NCBI RefSeq assembly: GCF_963082655.1
Contig: NC_081556.1
Coordinates: 149,684,001 to 149,748,000, forward strand
Source of the DNA: Stomoxys calcitrans
Taxonomy: Eukaryota; Arthropoda; Insecta; Diptera; Muscidae
Direction of reading: 5' to 3'
DNA: 64,000 nucleotides
Shown in pieces: positions 1 to 13,100 of the stretch; position 1 is the stretch's first letter; every line of letters begins with the position of its first letter. A program made the translations under genes and the position numbers. The notes below the pieces were generated by a model. The model saw only the letters and a list, made by a program, of their open reading frames with translations, had not been told where the DNA came from and ran no database searches.

Positions 1-690
1 TTTCATTCGGATAAGAATTACGCTCAAGAAGCAAACTCGGGAGATCGGTTTATATGGGAGCTGTATCAAACTACAATATATATCGATTCAGACCATATTG
101 GACACGTATTTTGAAGGTCATGGGAGAAGTCGTTGTACAAAATGTTGTACCAAGATCGGTTTATAAGGCAGCTATACCAGGTTATGAACCGATTTGAACC
201 ATACTTAGCACAGTTATTGGAAGTGATACCAAAACACCACCTGCAAAATTACAACCAAATCGGATAAGAATTGCGCCCTCTAAAAGCTGAAGAAGTCAAG
301 ACCCAAGATTGGTTTATATGACAGCTATATCAGGTTATGGACCGATTTAAACAATGCTTAGCACAGTTGTTGGAAGTGATACTAAAACACCACGTGCAAA
401 ATGTTATTCAAATTGGATGAGAATTGCGCCCTCTAGAGGCTCAAGAAGTCAAGACCCAAGTTCGGTTTATATGGCAACTATATCAAAACATGGACCGATT
501 TGGCCCATGTATAATCCTAACCGACCTACACTAATGAAAATTATTTGTGCAAAATTTCAAGCGCCTACTCTATCGAAAGTTAGACGTACGGGCGAATATA
601 TATACTTTATGGGGTCTTAGACGCATATTTCGAGGTGTTACAAACAGTATGACGAAATAAGTATATCCCCATCCTATGGTCAAGGGTATA
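1..690. repeat. Diverged tandem repeat block, type A
   Basis: About four diverged units of roughly 150-170 bases follow one another. Each contains a motif like gatcggtttatatgg, then cagctatatcaggttatgg, then a tgcaaaattt segment and a gcgccctctagaggctcaag segment. The block ends in a tail that includes atatatactttatggggtc and ccccatcctatgg. The same units recur near 7.9, 10.5, 41 and 49 kb, so this is a dispersed, internally tandem family. The open frame over 354-620 is made of repeat units and is not a gene. Confidence 0.8.
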
Positions 691-2430
691 AAAATAAAAA
701 ATGTCGGTTTGTTTCTTGGTTCCGCATAGACTCAAAAACGGCTGAACCGATTACCGTTGAAATTTTCACAGATTGTGTAGGTTGGTCTGCAAGGAAACAT
801 AGGCTAAATAATTTTTTGATATCGAAAGGGGAGCGGACCCTCCCCCTTACCCCAAAAGTACTATCCAAAAATAAAAGTGTACCAACCAGGACAATATGGG
901 ACTCAAATGAAAGGTATTCAGAAGTAGAGTACAAATTTTATATTAAAATTTGAGTCCAAGTAACTGGGGGGCCGCCCCAACCCCAAAACCCCCTAAAATA
1001 GGGTTTTTGGACGAGCATGACAATATGGGACTCAAATGACAGGTATTCGGGAGTAGATTGCGAATATGGTCAGGAAATAGAAATAGGCTTTATAATTTGT
1101 TGATTTCGGAAGGGGGCGGACCCTCCCCCATTACCCAAAAACTACACCCAAAATCAAAAGTGGACCGATCGGGACAATATGGGTATCAAGTAAAAGGTAT
1201 TAGAAAATATAATACGAATATGGTATTAAAAGTTGGGTGTAAGTACCCATCGGGCCGCCCCAACCCCAATATTCACCCAAGTAGACATATTAGACGTTAA
1301 TGTCAATATGGGCCTGAAATGAATGGTATTCGTGAGTAAATTACGATTCTGGCATACAAAATCAGATGGAAGTGTAGGGGTTCACCTTACCCCCCAAGAA
1401 CGCCTTAAATGGGCATATGACCCCATCATGACTATATGGAACAGTTGAACCGATTTTCTTAAAATTTTCACAGATTGTGTAAGTTTGGCACAATATGGGT
1501 ATCAAATGAAAGGTATTTGAGACTAGTACCCAGCGGGCCGCCCCAACCCCAAAACTACTCTAAACTGATATATTCGACGTTCCTATCAATATGAAACACA
1601 AATGAAAAGTATTCGGCAGTAGATTACAAATGTGGCATACAAACTTAGGTTCATGTAATAGGAGGACGCCCCAACCCCAAATAACCTCAAATGGGCATAT
1701 CAGCTGATTATGGCTTTATGGGATTCAAATGAAAGATATTTGGGAGTTGATAACGAATATGACATTAAAATTTGCGTTCAAGTCTAGGTGGCGCTTTTTC
1801 TCTTAAAAATACATTGAATAGGTCAATTGACCCATTATGACAATATGGGACTCAAATGAAAGGTATTTGAGTGTAGAATACGAATTTTATATCCAATTTT
1901 AGAGCCAAGATTTTGGGGACACGCCCTAAATCACCCCCTAAATTGAACTTCATTTCCGACCATGGCAATATGGAATTCACTTCAACGGTATTTGGGAGAA
2001 AAGAACGAATTTGATATCTATTTTCAGGGCAAATTACCGGTGGCCGCCCTAACCCCAAAACACCCTCCAAATGGTTCATATTTATCGAAAATATGGCAAT
2101 ATGGGGCTCAAATGAAAGGGATTTGGGAGTGGAGCACGAATTTTATTTCCATATTCGAATCAAATGTCTCCCCCAAACAGCACTTCCCTTACCCTAATTT
2201 TCAAAAATACCAGGTCTCGGAGATTGGTAATGTGATTCATTCGAAAATTTTATTGCACTCTCACAGACACCATAAACAAAACATAGTTTCTATTGTTTGG
2301 GTTGGGTACCGCGGGGGCCGCCCAAAACCCGCCAAATGGATAAATAGACCAATCACGACAATATAGGGAAATTGATATTCATGTTCGGGACAAAGACCCT
2401 GGGGTCCATCCCACCCTCAAACACAACTTA
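691..2430. repeat. Diverged tandem repeat block, type C
   Basis: Ten or eleven units share the core caatatgggactcaaatga followed by aaggtatttgggagta, and most also carry a GC-rich segment gggccgccccaaccccaaaa. Spacing between cores varies from about 95 to 190 bases, so the array is old and irregular. Degraded units continue to about 2830 beyond the mariner MITE. Open frames at 1058-1300 and 1962-2366 run through these units and are rejected as genes. Confidence 0.75.
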
Positions 2431-2615
2431 TGGTTGCCCAAAAAGTAATTGCGGATTTTTCATATAGTTCTTCTGTCAGTTTTCAGCTGTTACTTTTAGC
2501 TTGCTTTAGAAAAAAGTGTAAAAAAAGTATATTTGATTAAAGTTCATTCTAAGTTTTATTAAAAATGCATTTACTTTCTTTTAAAAAATCCGCAATTACT
2601 TTTTGGGCAACCCAA
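2431..2615. mobile_element. Mariner-derived MITE copy 1
   Basis: A short element bounded by ggttgcccaaaaagtaattg on the left and its inverse caattactttttgggcaacc on the right. Its interior matches the two ends of the damaged mariner at 8259-9179, with the transposase region deleted. It lies inside the type C array. Confidence 0.8.
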
Positions 2616-3588
2616 TATTTACCGATCATGCCATTAAGGGGCTCACATGAAATGTTCTTGAAAGTAGAGCATCTTATATTTATTTTAATGGCCAAGTAAC
2701 CACCCTCGAAATACCCGCTTAACCGGAAATATTTTCCAATACGTTAATATAGGACTAAAAAGAAAGGCATTTGGGGGTAGAGTAAAAATTTGCTAAGGAA
2801 CCTAGCAGGGAAAAACTTCTCAAACAGACAAAACAAATTTTGGTAAAATTGTTTACAAAAACTAATTTTAACGAAATTTTTTTAAAAAAGTCAATAGAAA
2901 CGTTTTTTTAATAATAATATGATAAATTTTTCAATGAAAACTTTACCAAATTTTTTATAAAACTCAATTTTGATAGCACAATTTCTATAAATTATTTTGT
3001 TTGCTATTTTGGCAACATTTTCTAAGAAAATCCAATTTTTAACAAATTTTCCATTTTAATTTTTCGTCGACTTATTCTTCAAAATCTTGATAACCGAATA
3101 ACGAATAATTGTCCCTAACAACACTATCAAGTTAAATTTATTCAAACTCTCTCTCTCTGGCATGCATGGAAATAATTACAAACACTTGGCTTCATCGCCG
3201 CCGAGTAATAAGTATCAACAAATGTACGTGTGCATGGCGCTTAATTTACATAGGCAGAGTGAAAAATATCATATATTTTTGGAAATCTTAATCTTTGCAA
3301 CACTTCACATAAGTAAGATTTGTTGTATGTTGTCTCATCTTAATGGCCTATCTGTGGGTGGCTTTAGCTTTAATGCCAAAAAAAAGAGGAAACGGATATT
3401 CAAATAGGTCTGCTATGAAAAGGAAAGGCGAATTTGCTTGTGTGAACATGCAAACACATACACACATATGTTTACTGAATGCAAGAGTGGGTGGTAATAA
3501 TAACACGGAAGTAATAAGGAATACAAATAATTAAGATGTGCATCAATGGGGAGGGGTATACAAGCCAGACTGGTAAAAAAAATAAATT
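2616..3588. other. AT-rich spacer, no gene seen
   Basis: Remnants of type C units occupy the first 200 bases. The rest is AT-rich sequence with a short CT run (ctctctctct near 3150) and no recognisable coding exon. The short open frames here have no family resemblance that I can see. Confidence 0.5.
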
Positions 3589-5073
3589 TTAGTTTTATAG
3601 GAAATTTTGTCAAAATTTCATTTTTATAGGAAATTTTGTCAAAATTCCATTTTTATAGGAAATTTTGTCAAAATTCCATTTTTATAGGAAATTTTGTCAA
3701 AATTCCATTTTTATAGGAAATTTTGTCAAAATTCCATTTTTATAGGAAATTTTGTCAAAATTCCATTTTTATAGGAAATTTTGTCAAAATTCCATTTTTA
3801 TAGGAAATTTTGTCAAAACATCATTTTTATAGGAAATTTTGTCAAAATTTCATTTTTATAGGAAATTTTGTCAAAATTTCATTTTTATAGGAAATTTTGT
3901 CAAAATTTTATTTTTATAGGAAATTTTGCCAAAATTTCATTTTTATAGGAAATTTTGTCAAAACTTCATTTTTATAGGAAATTTAGTCAAAATTTAATTT
4001 TTATAGGAAATTTTGTCAAAATTTCATTTTTATAGGAAATTTTGTCAAAACTTCATTTTTATAGGAAATTTAGTCAAAACTTCATTTTTATAGGAAATTT
4101 AGTCAAAATTTAATTTTAATAGGAAATTTTGTCAAAATTTAATTTTTATAGAAAATTTTGCCAAAATTTAATTTTTATAGGAAATTTTGTCAAAATTTCA
4201 TTTTTATTGGAAATTTCGTCAAAATTTCATTTTTATTGGAAATTTTGTCAAAATTTCATTTTATAGGAAATTTTGTCAAAATTTCATTTTTAGAAGAAAT
4301 TTTGTCAAAATTTAATTTTTATAGGAAAATTTGTCAAAATTTAATTTTTTAGTATATTTTGTCAAAATTTCATTTTTATAGGAAATTTTGTCAAAATTTC
4401 ATTTTTATTGGAAATTTCGTCAAAATTTAATTTTTATTGGAAATTTTGTCAAAATTTCATTTTATAGGAAATTTTGTCAAAATTTAATTTTTAGAAGAAA
4501 TTTTGTCAAAATTTAATTTTTATAGAAAATTTTGCCAAAATTTAATTTTTATAGAAAATTTTGCCAAAATTTAATTTTTATAGGAAATTTTGTCAAAATT
4601 TCATTTTTATTGGAAATTTCGTCAAAATTTCATTTTTATTGGAAATTTTGTCAAAATTTCATTTTTATTGGAAATTTCGTCAAAATTTCATTTTTATTGG
4701 AAATTTTGTCAAAACTTCATTTTTATAGGAAATTTAGTCAAAATTTAATTTTAATAGGAAATTTTGTCAAAATTTAATTTTTATAGAAAATTTTGCCAAA
4801 ATTTAATTTTTATAGAAAATTTTGCCAAAATTTAATTTTTATAGGAAATTTTGTCAAAATTTCATTTTTATAGGAAATTTTGTCAAAATTTCATATTTAT
4901 AGGAAATTTTGTCAAAATTTCATTTTTATAGGAAATTTTGTCAAAATTTCATTTTCATAGGAAATTTTATCAAAATTTCATTTTTATAGGAAATTTTGTC
5001 AAAGTTTCATTTTTATAGGAAATTTTGTCAAAATTTCATTTTTATATGAAATTTTGTCAACATTTCATTTCTA
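3589..5073. repeat. 29-bp minisatellite, about 51 units
   Basis: The unit ttttgtcaaaattccatttt plus tataggaaa (29 bases) is repeated head to tail about 51 times, with scattered single-base changes and a few one-base indels. Near-identical units cluster at the left (3600-3810), and variants such as tttattggaaatttcgtc are shared by blocks in the middle, which suggests block duplication. Because 29 is not a multiple of 3, three units make a 29-residue protein period. This gives open frames at 4158-4352 and 4532-4777 that I do not regard as genes. Confidence 0.95.
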
Positions 5074-5079
5074 AACCAA

Positions 5080-6112
5080 CCACCGAAGTATGGGGGTACA
5101 TTCATTTTATCATTCCGTTTGCAACACATCAAAATATCCATTTCCGACCCTATAAATTATATATATTTTTGATCAGCATAAAAATCCAAGACGATCTAGC
5201 CATGTCCGTCCGTCTATCTGTTGAAATCACGCTACAGCCTTTAAAAATAGATAGAAAAATAGATATTGGGCTGAAACTTTGCACAGATTCTTTTTTTTTG
5301 TCCTTAAGCAGGTTAAGTTCGAAGATGGGCTATATCAGACTATATCTTGATCTTGCCCCCATATAGACCTATCCGCCGATTTAGGGTCTTAGGCCCATAA
5401 AAGCCACATTTATTATCCGATTTTGCTGAAATTTGGCACAGTGAGTTGTGTTGGGCCCTTCGACATCTTTCTGCTATTTGGTCCAAATCGGTTCAGATTT
5501 GGATATAGCTGTCATATAAACCGATCTCTCGATTTAAGGCTTTGGACCCATAAAAGGCGCATTTATAATCCGATTTCACTGAAATTTGACACAGTGAGTT
5601 GTGTTAGGCCCTTTAACCTCCTTTTCCAATTTGGCGCAGATCGATTCAGATTTGGATATAGCTGTCATATAGACCGATCTCTCGATTTAAGGCTTTGGAC
5701 TCATAAAAGGCGCATTTATTGTCCGATGTCGCCGAAATTTGGGACAGTGAGTTGTGTTAGACTCTTCAACATTTTTCTCCAACTTGGCCCAAATCGGTCC
5801 AGATTTGGATATATCTGCCATATAGACCGATATCTCGATTTAAAGTCTTGGCCCCATAAAAGGCGCATTTATAATCCGATTTCACTGTAATTTGACACAG
5901 TGACTTATGTTAGGCTTTTCGACATCCGTGTCGCATGTGGTTCAGATCGGTTTATTTTTATATATAGCTACTAAAAAGACCAATATTTTGTTATATTAAA
6001 CAATGACTTGTACTCATTAGTATTTGTTGCAAATCGGAACATATTTCGATATAGCTGCTATGGGGCGAGGTGGTGGATTTTTAAAGTACGACCCGGCCGC
6101 CTTTTTACTTGT
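5080..6112. repeat. Diverged tandem repeat block, type B
   Basis: Starts with a tail segment (accgaagtatgggggtac, then an agacgatctagccatgtccg stretch) and continues as three or four units of about 150-160 bases. Key words are cgatctctcgatttaaggc, cataaaaggcgcatttat and acagtgagttgtgttagg. It ends at a cgacccggccgcctttttac segment. The same family occurs near 30.4-31.2, 43.2-45.2 and 46.3-47.2 kb. The open frame at 5423-5890 is repeat-derived. Confidence 0.8.
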
Positions 6113-6114
6113 TT

Positions 6115-6277
6115 TTTTTTTAACTTTTCTTTTTTTACACTTTTTTTCTAAAGCAAGCTAAAAGTAACAGCTGATAACTGACAGAAGAAAGAATGCAATT
6201 ACAGAGTCACAAGCTGTGAAAAAATTTTTCAACGCCGACTATATGAAAAATCCGCAATTACTTTTTGGGCAACCCAA
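6115..6277. mobile_element. Mariner-derived MITE copy 2, left end missing
   Basis: Contains the shared interior (aagcaagctaaaagtaacag, agagtcacaagctgtg) and ends with the intact terminal repeat ccgcaattactttttgggca followed by acccaata. The left terminal repeat is absent and is replaced by a T-rich run, so the copy is truncated. Confidence 0.75.
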
Positions 6278-7112
6278 TAGTTTGCGTGTTCTAAATGCAT
6301 GTAAAAAAAACTACATGTGTTCGCTAGACCATTACCAACCATCTACATGACAGATCCATTGATAGGACCATAAAATTGATTAATTAATACCTCATTGAGC
6401 ACAATTACCACCACCACCACATCACTTCAAACGGCCATCCTTGTTCCATAGCCAAACTACTAAACGGTGAATCCCCTATCTCCCTCGTGCAATGAAGGTC
6501 GTCCTCATTGCATTACATGCCATAAAAGGGCATTAATCTTAATTGCCTATTTCGATTTTGAAAAACGAAAAATGTTTTATATCCCTATTAGGGCTTGAAG
6601 TTTATTTAGTGAAAAAAAAATTTATTACAAGATAACTCACAAGCACACGCAAACAGAGCAGCCATATAGGCATGCACAGCTGAAAACTTGGAGGGAAAAC
6701 TAAAACTAATAAAATGCTGGAATTGTATGGCTGAGTTCTAGGGCTTGCTGCACGCCTCACATTTCATTTTTGATTGTGAGTTAATTTTGTCATTTGGCCG
6801 ATCATAAATCCGTCAGAGTGACAGTTTTGTGTGAGGTTTTTCATGCAGTAAAAGAAAACATGAACACATCACATTAGCCCCCCCTAAACGAGCGATTGGC
6901 GGTTTGGTGATGTGATCAGCAAAAACAACCACCACTACTAGTCGTTCGCATCGTTGTCGTCGGTCTTTAATGGCATTGTTAACAATAAAATTTTAAGTTT
7001 TTTTATGATTTCTTCTCAATGTTGTTGTTGTTGTGTTGTATTTTTTATATATCACCAAATAAACGTTTCAATTAATTTATGATTGTCTTCCCTTTGCTTG
7101 CTTTCTTTGCAG
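6278..7112 (+). other. Upstream intron of the NCKAP5-like gene
   Basis: No element or exon is recognised. The segment has several short microsatellite-like runs (accaccaccacc near 6410, tgttgttgttg near 7022). It ends in a good polypyrimidine tract and acceptor (tttctttgcag) directly before the first visible exon. Confidence 0.5.
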
Positions 7113-7165
7113 AGCCAATGCGGGTCGCCAACGTTCGAAAAGGAACTGCGTCAGCAGCTGGAAAA
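7113..7165 (+). CDS. NCKAP5-like exon a
   Basis: 53-base exon between acceptor ttctttgcag and donor gtaagt, reading SQCGSPTFEKELRQQLEK and ending with two bases of the next codon. It is too short to be noticed as an open frame but joins exon b in phase. Confidence 0.65.
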
Positions 7166-10100
7166 GTAAGTATCCCTACAACTTAGAAGAAGTGCCTGTT
7201 GCTTTTCCTCCAGATACTTCCCATAGATCTCTTAACTATAGGGAATTGGCTATGGCCCCGGCTATCAACAGCCACAACATTGTTGAGCATCATTAACAAA
7301 TTTTTCCAAGCTATTCAAATTTAGTTGGAACTTTAATGGTCTCGTTTTTGGGCACATCATATCTTAATTTGAATGGTTTCTACGATACTTTAACGAATTT
7401 ACCTTTTCCCCACATTCACTCATTCATTCATCTATCCATGCGCCTCTATGGGGCTGACACCATTTTGGTTTGGGGAAAAGCGTTTAAAGCATTCCCAAGT
7501 TATTAACATTGGTCGTTACCCGCTAATTTCCTCTCACAACCACAATGTATGCTCTATGCCCAAAACAAAAGCCTGCCATTTCCCAAATCTTTGTTGCAGA
7601 AGGCAAGCACAACGGAGGCCATACACAAAGAGACCAAATGAATGATGCATTTGTTGGGATCCCAAAAGTGCAAAATCCCTCGGTTTGCGCCTCGAAAGAA
7701 ACCATATTTTAAAGACGCAAGAAAGTGGCTACACATACCCGAGGAGATGCACATTAAGAAGAGAAATTATACTTTACCAAGTGGAATGGACCACATTATC
7801 GTTTGAGGCAACAGTAGTTACATCTTCGAAAGAAACTCCGATAACAAAAAAATTTTCAACTTTTAGTTTTTTAAATGAATAAAATCTGGGATCTTCACTT
7901 CTAAAGCCTCTAGAGGGCGCATTTATTATCCAATTTGTCTGCAATTTTGTACAACGGCTTCTCCCATGACCTTCAACGTGTCATATGTATCAAATATAGT
8001 CTGAAGCGGTCTATAGCCTGATACATCTCCCATATAAACTGATCTCCCTCTTTGCAAACTCCCTAATTCTTTTCTTTTATCCATTATTTGCCTAAAACGA
8101 GATACCGGCAAAATAACTCGACAAATACGATCCATGGTGGAGGGTATATAAGATTCGGCCCGGCCGAATTTAGTACACTTTAACTTCTTTCAGTCTCCTA
8201 AATGACTTGCCACGTTTTCTGAATCATAGTAGGATCCACATGTATGCTGACGATATATTGGGTTGCCCAAAAAGTAATTGTCGGTAATATAGTAGTAATA
8301 TAGTCGGCGTTGACAAATTTTTTCAACGGCTTGTGACTCTGTAATTGCATTCTTTCTTCTGTCAGTTATCAGCTGTTACTTTTAGCTTTCTTTTGTTTGT
8401 TTAGCGTCAATTTTAATATGGGCACCACATATATTGAAAGAAATTCATTTAACAAACCGAATCAACGCTTGTGATATGCACCTTGAACGCAATGAATTCG
8501 ATCCGTTTTTAAAACGAATCATAACTGGAGATGAAAAAATGGATTGTTTACAACAACGTTAGTCGAAAACGATCATGGTCCAAGCATGGTGAACCAGCTC
8601 AAACCACTTCAAAGGCTGTTATCCACCAAAAGAAGGTTATGCTGTCTGTTTGGTGGGATTGGAAGGGTGTGGTATATTTTGAGCTGCTTCCAAGGATCCA
8701 AACGATTATATCGGATGTTTACTGTCAACAATTGGACAAATTGAATACAGCCATCAAGGAGAAGCGACCAGAATTGGTCAATCGTAAAGGTGTCATATTC
8801 CACCAGGACAACGCTAGACCGCACACATCTTTGGTCACTCGCCAAAAACTGAGTGAGCTTGGCTGGGAACTTTTGATGCATCCACCATATAGCCCTGACC
8901 TTGCACCATCAGACTACCATTTATTTCGATCTTTGCAGAACTCCTTAAATGGTAAAACTTTCGGCAATGATGAGGCTATAAAACCGCACTTGGTTCAGTT
9001 TTTTGCAGATAAAGGCCAGAAGTTCTATGAGCGTGGAATACTAAATTTGCCAGGAAGATGCCAAAAGGTTATCGAACAAAATGGCAATTATATATTTGAT
9101 TAAAGTTCATTCTGAGTTTTATTAAAAACGCATTTACTTTCTTTTTCAAAATCCGCAATTACTTTTTAGGCAACCCAATAGAAATCAAAGGCCTGCGCAA
9201 GACTATTCATTTCTGCTTTCAAGGCACACTAACAATCGTAGAACTTTTCAAGAACTGAACTCCACGCTTAAAAATACAACATTGTATGACCGAATTGAGT
9301 AAAACTGATAAACAAAACACCAAGTAACGAGATGAGTGCATGCATAAAATGAGCCCTTCAGCAAATATTGGGTTGCAGCAAATATGCATTTTTAATAAAA
9401 CTTAGAATGAACTTTAATCAAATATACATTTTTAACAATTTTTTTTTGCTAAAGCAAGCTAAAAGTAACAGCTGATAACTGACAGAAGAAAGAATGCAAT
9501 TACAGAGTCACAAGCTGTAAAAAAATTTTTCAACGCCGACTATATGAAAAATCCGCAATTACTTTTTGTGCAACCCAATAGAAAGATTGATTCGGATATC
9601 AGTGAGTGCACTTTGTGCAATGCATGGCATAATTATAAGGTAGCGTGCCGTAAACAGCTGAGTATAATTTTTTCTTGCGAAGTGCACTATCTGTCAACGA
9701 GTTTTGGTTGTGTGTGTGTGTATATTATAGTTAAGATCAATAACACCCAAACAAAGAAAAATGGCGCGGACTAGTTACGTACATAAAATCAGAGTTGCAC
9801 TAATCACTGATTTTGACAGATAGTGCACTCAATATTTTGTTGTTGTGCAACTGCCACTACATGCAAATGAATATATCTTGGTACAATGCAGGTATACGAG
9901 TACATTTTGCTTCATTTTGCGTCGTCTGCTTTCGTAGTACGAAATTCGTACGAAGGCAAATTGGTTGATTTGGCAAAGCATGGGTAAACACACACACACA
10001 CATACGCCCAGTATTTATATGAGAAAACAAACAGTTTTCAAACAATTTGTGTGATCATTCCATATTGTGATGTGAAAGTGACAGCGAACCGCTTTCATAT

Positions 10101-13100
10101 ACAGCGAGTAATTTCTCATAACCCACTGTATCGGCTATGATTTCGAGATAAAAATACTCCCAATTACTGAATGGTGGTAGTTTTTCTAGATTATCTACTC
10201 AACAGCAATTTGTTCGTTTTACACTATCTTCAGTGCCTCGCTCTTCAGAAGTCTTGAAATACAACACCATATGCGATCAGTGTTCACGAGCAGTGTTGCC
10301 ACTCAAGAAAATTATTTCCCATCAAAATTTAAGACAAATCCTACCAAATGTTCTACAAGCCAGCGTATATTTTTAGCCACTGCGGCTCGGTTGGCCATTT
10401 TGACATTCCATTTTGAACACATCGAATTACATTTTATATATTTTCAACTCTACAAAGTACTAGATCGTCGTTTTTCATAGAGCATCTAGACAAACACGTC
10501 CGTCTGTTTGTTGAAACAAGTTTAAACAAGTCAAAGCATGCTAAGTTCGGCCGGGCCAAATCTCAGAAACCCACTACTATGGATTCTGCTAAACTATGGA
10601 AGCTATATCTGGTTATAGACCGATTTGGATCGTAATTGGCACAGCTGTTGTTAGTTATAACACAACACTATACTCAAAATTTCAGCCAAATCGGATAAAA
10701 AACGAGGCTTGCAAGGGCTAAAGAAGTCAAATCGGTAGATCGGTTTATACGGGAGCTATATCAGGTTAAAGATCGATTTGGACCGTACTTGGGACAGTTG
10801 TTGAAAGTCATAACAAAACACTACATGCAAAATGTCAGCCAAATCGGACAAAAATTGCGGCTTGTAAGGACTTAAGAAGTCAAATCGGGAGATCGGTTTA
10901 AATCGGAGCTATATCAGGTTATTGACCGATTTGGACCGTACTAGGCACAGTTGCTGAAAGTCACAACAAAACACTACATGCAAAATTTCAGCCAAATCGG
11001 AAAAATTGCGCTTTGTAAGGACTCAAGAAGTTTAATCGGGAGATCGGTTTATATGGAAGCTATTTCAGGTTCTTGATCTATTTTAACCGTACCACATGCA
11101 CCACATGCAAAGTGTGGACAAAAATTCTGCTTCCAGGCATTGGTGATTTTTTCATGCAACTACGTATGTATGTTTTATTAGCCCCAAGCTACATGAAATA
11201 AAGTTATTTGCAAATAAACACGATTAATAACAGCACATATGTATTTTATTAGCCAAAAATGATTAAAATTCGGCGAAAATTATAAATCGCTGTGTGTCGC
11301 CATCTTGTATTCTACACAACTATTTTTCAGTGGCAACATAAATGTCTTGGCTGCATCCAAAAACTTTGCTAGAGGTGCATACTTAGCTTCAGTCGTTATT
11401 TTCTCGTGAATCGTGAGCGTCTCGGGAGTCTGAGTGTCTCGTGGGTGTCTTGTGAGTGTGTCGTGAGTTTCTCGTGAAACAACGTGAAAACGTGTACCGT
11501 AAATAGTTGAGTACAATTTTTTCTCGCGAAGTGCACTATCTGTCAACGAGCTTTGGTTGTGTGTGTGTATTATAGTTAAGAACCATAACACACACAAACA
11601 ACGAAAAATGGCGCGAACAAGTAACATACTCAAAATCAGAGTTGCACTAATCACTGATTTTGACAGATAGTGCACTCAATCTTTTGTTGTTGGTCAACTG
11701 TCACTACCTGTTAATGAATATATCTTGCTCGTGAGTGTCTCGGTGATAAGTGTCGTGAGCAGGATTTCACTCACTCACGCTCACGCACGATCACGCGATT
11801 GGATTTAGATCTCACTCAGTCACTCTAGTTTCAATAGCAGACAACTTTCTGCGCCTTATGATCCAACTTATCGAACTTATACAATGAAACCTCGAAAATC
11901 AAAAACATTATTTATAAAAAACTTTTTAATAAAATATTCTAAAAATAAAATAAACATAAATTAATATTTTCCTCCAATTTTCTTTTAAATTCTATAAAAT
12001 TTCAATTCACAGTGCAGCATTTAATTTTCACCAAAAGCCGTGATGCTTGACTTCGCCTGGGGGAGGGGGGACTTTGAAGGCACATAATGGGCCAACAAAA
12101 GTACATTAGATGCATGTGCAAGTCGTGTACAAATCAACATTCATATGAACATAAGTGGCGAAGGTTTATTTGTGTATGGGTGTGTAACTTGGCCCAGCGT
12201 TTGAGCCTGGCTAGCGTTTTCCTTCGTTCGCTTGTTCATTAATTGCCTGGAAAACACCATCAATCACGACCCTCTCGCTCTGGGTTTAAGGCTGGGGGGT
12301 AAACTTAGAGAAAAAAGCTAGTCGACGGGTAACGGCATTCTAGCGAATGTTCTGTTTTTCCGCTATGATTGTAAAGGAAAATAGTAAGCGGCACATAATG
12401 GGGAGTGATGGTGAAAATGTGCAGGGAATATGTGCAAGAGAATTAAGTTCAACCAGAGAAATGGCCAAGATTTTTGCAGTTTGGCGGCAGCTTTTAAAGT
12501 TGTTGGATGGGGGAAAAGTTCATAAATTTAGTTTCTAATTTTAAATAACTCCCGGTTTTTCTAACTTTTTTGTTTTTTTTTTTCTTATCGTTGCAGCATG
12601 AGTCGTGTCATGAAATCCAAAGAACGTAGACAACTGCAGACATGTAGAGATCATAAAGCTTTACAGGTAATATTACAAAAAAGTTTCCTGCTTCAATGTC
12701 TTATGATTCTAAATATTTTTTTCTTACTCTTTTTTTTTACAGACTCGTTTTGCTCGTCAGGAAAATCTTTTGCATTCTCTGCAGCAGGAAAACAAGGCAT
12801 TACTAACTCGAATACGACAATATGAACATTGTCTGGACGATGTTATGCGCAAAGTGGTCGATGCCATTGTGGCCGAAGATAATTTACGCGAAGAAGTTGT
12901 ACTGCTTAAGGGTCGTGTACGCGATTTGGAAGCCCAAAATGCTGCCCTCTCTGCCAGCCCAGCCAAGGGACGTGATGAGGGCTACTGCACCATGAGCAGT
13001 GGTCAGCCGCAACCATCCAATGGCCATTTGGAGGATTTACCCGAAGAGCCGGAACAATGGTTACTGCCCGCCGAACCATGTTCAACGGAAATGGAGGATT

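Noticed and set aside
4158..4777. Open frames of 64 and 81 codons in the 29-bp array
   Set aside because: They are a direct consequence of the 29-base period and low stop density, start in many places and have no flanking gene structure.
3589..5073. A CRISPR-like array
   Set aside because: The 29-base units are contiguous with no unique spacers, and the window is eukaryotic.
5423..5890. 155-codon frame
   Set aside because: Periodic translation of type B repeat units.
8609..8881. Minus-strand frame of 90 codons
   Set aside because: Shadow of the mariner transposase reading frame.
11280..11675. 131-codon minus-strand frame
   Set aside because: Covers a hAT-like MITE and neighbouring low-complexity text.
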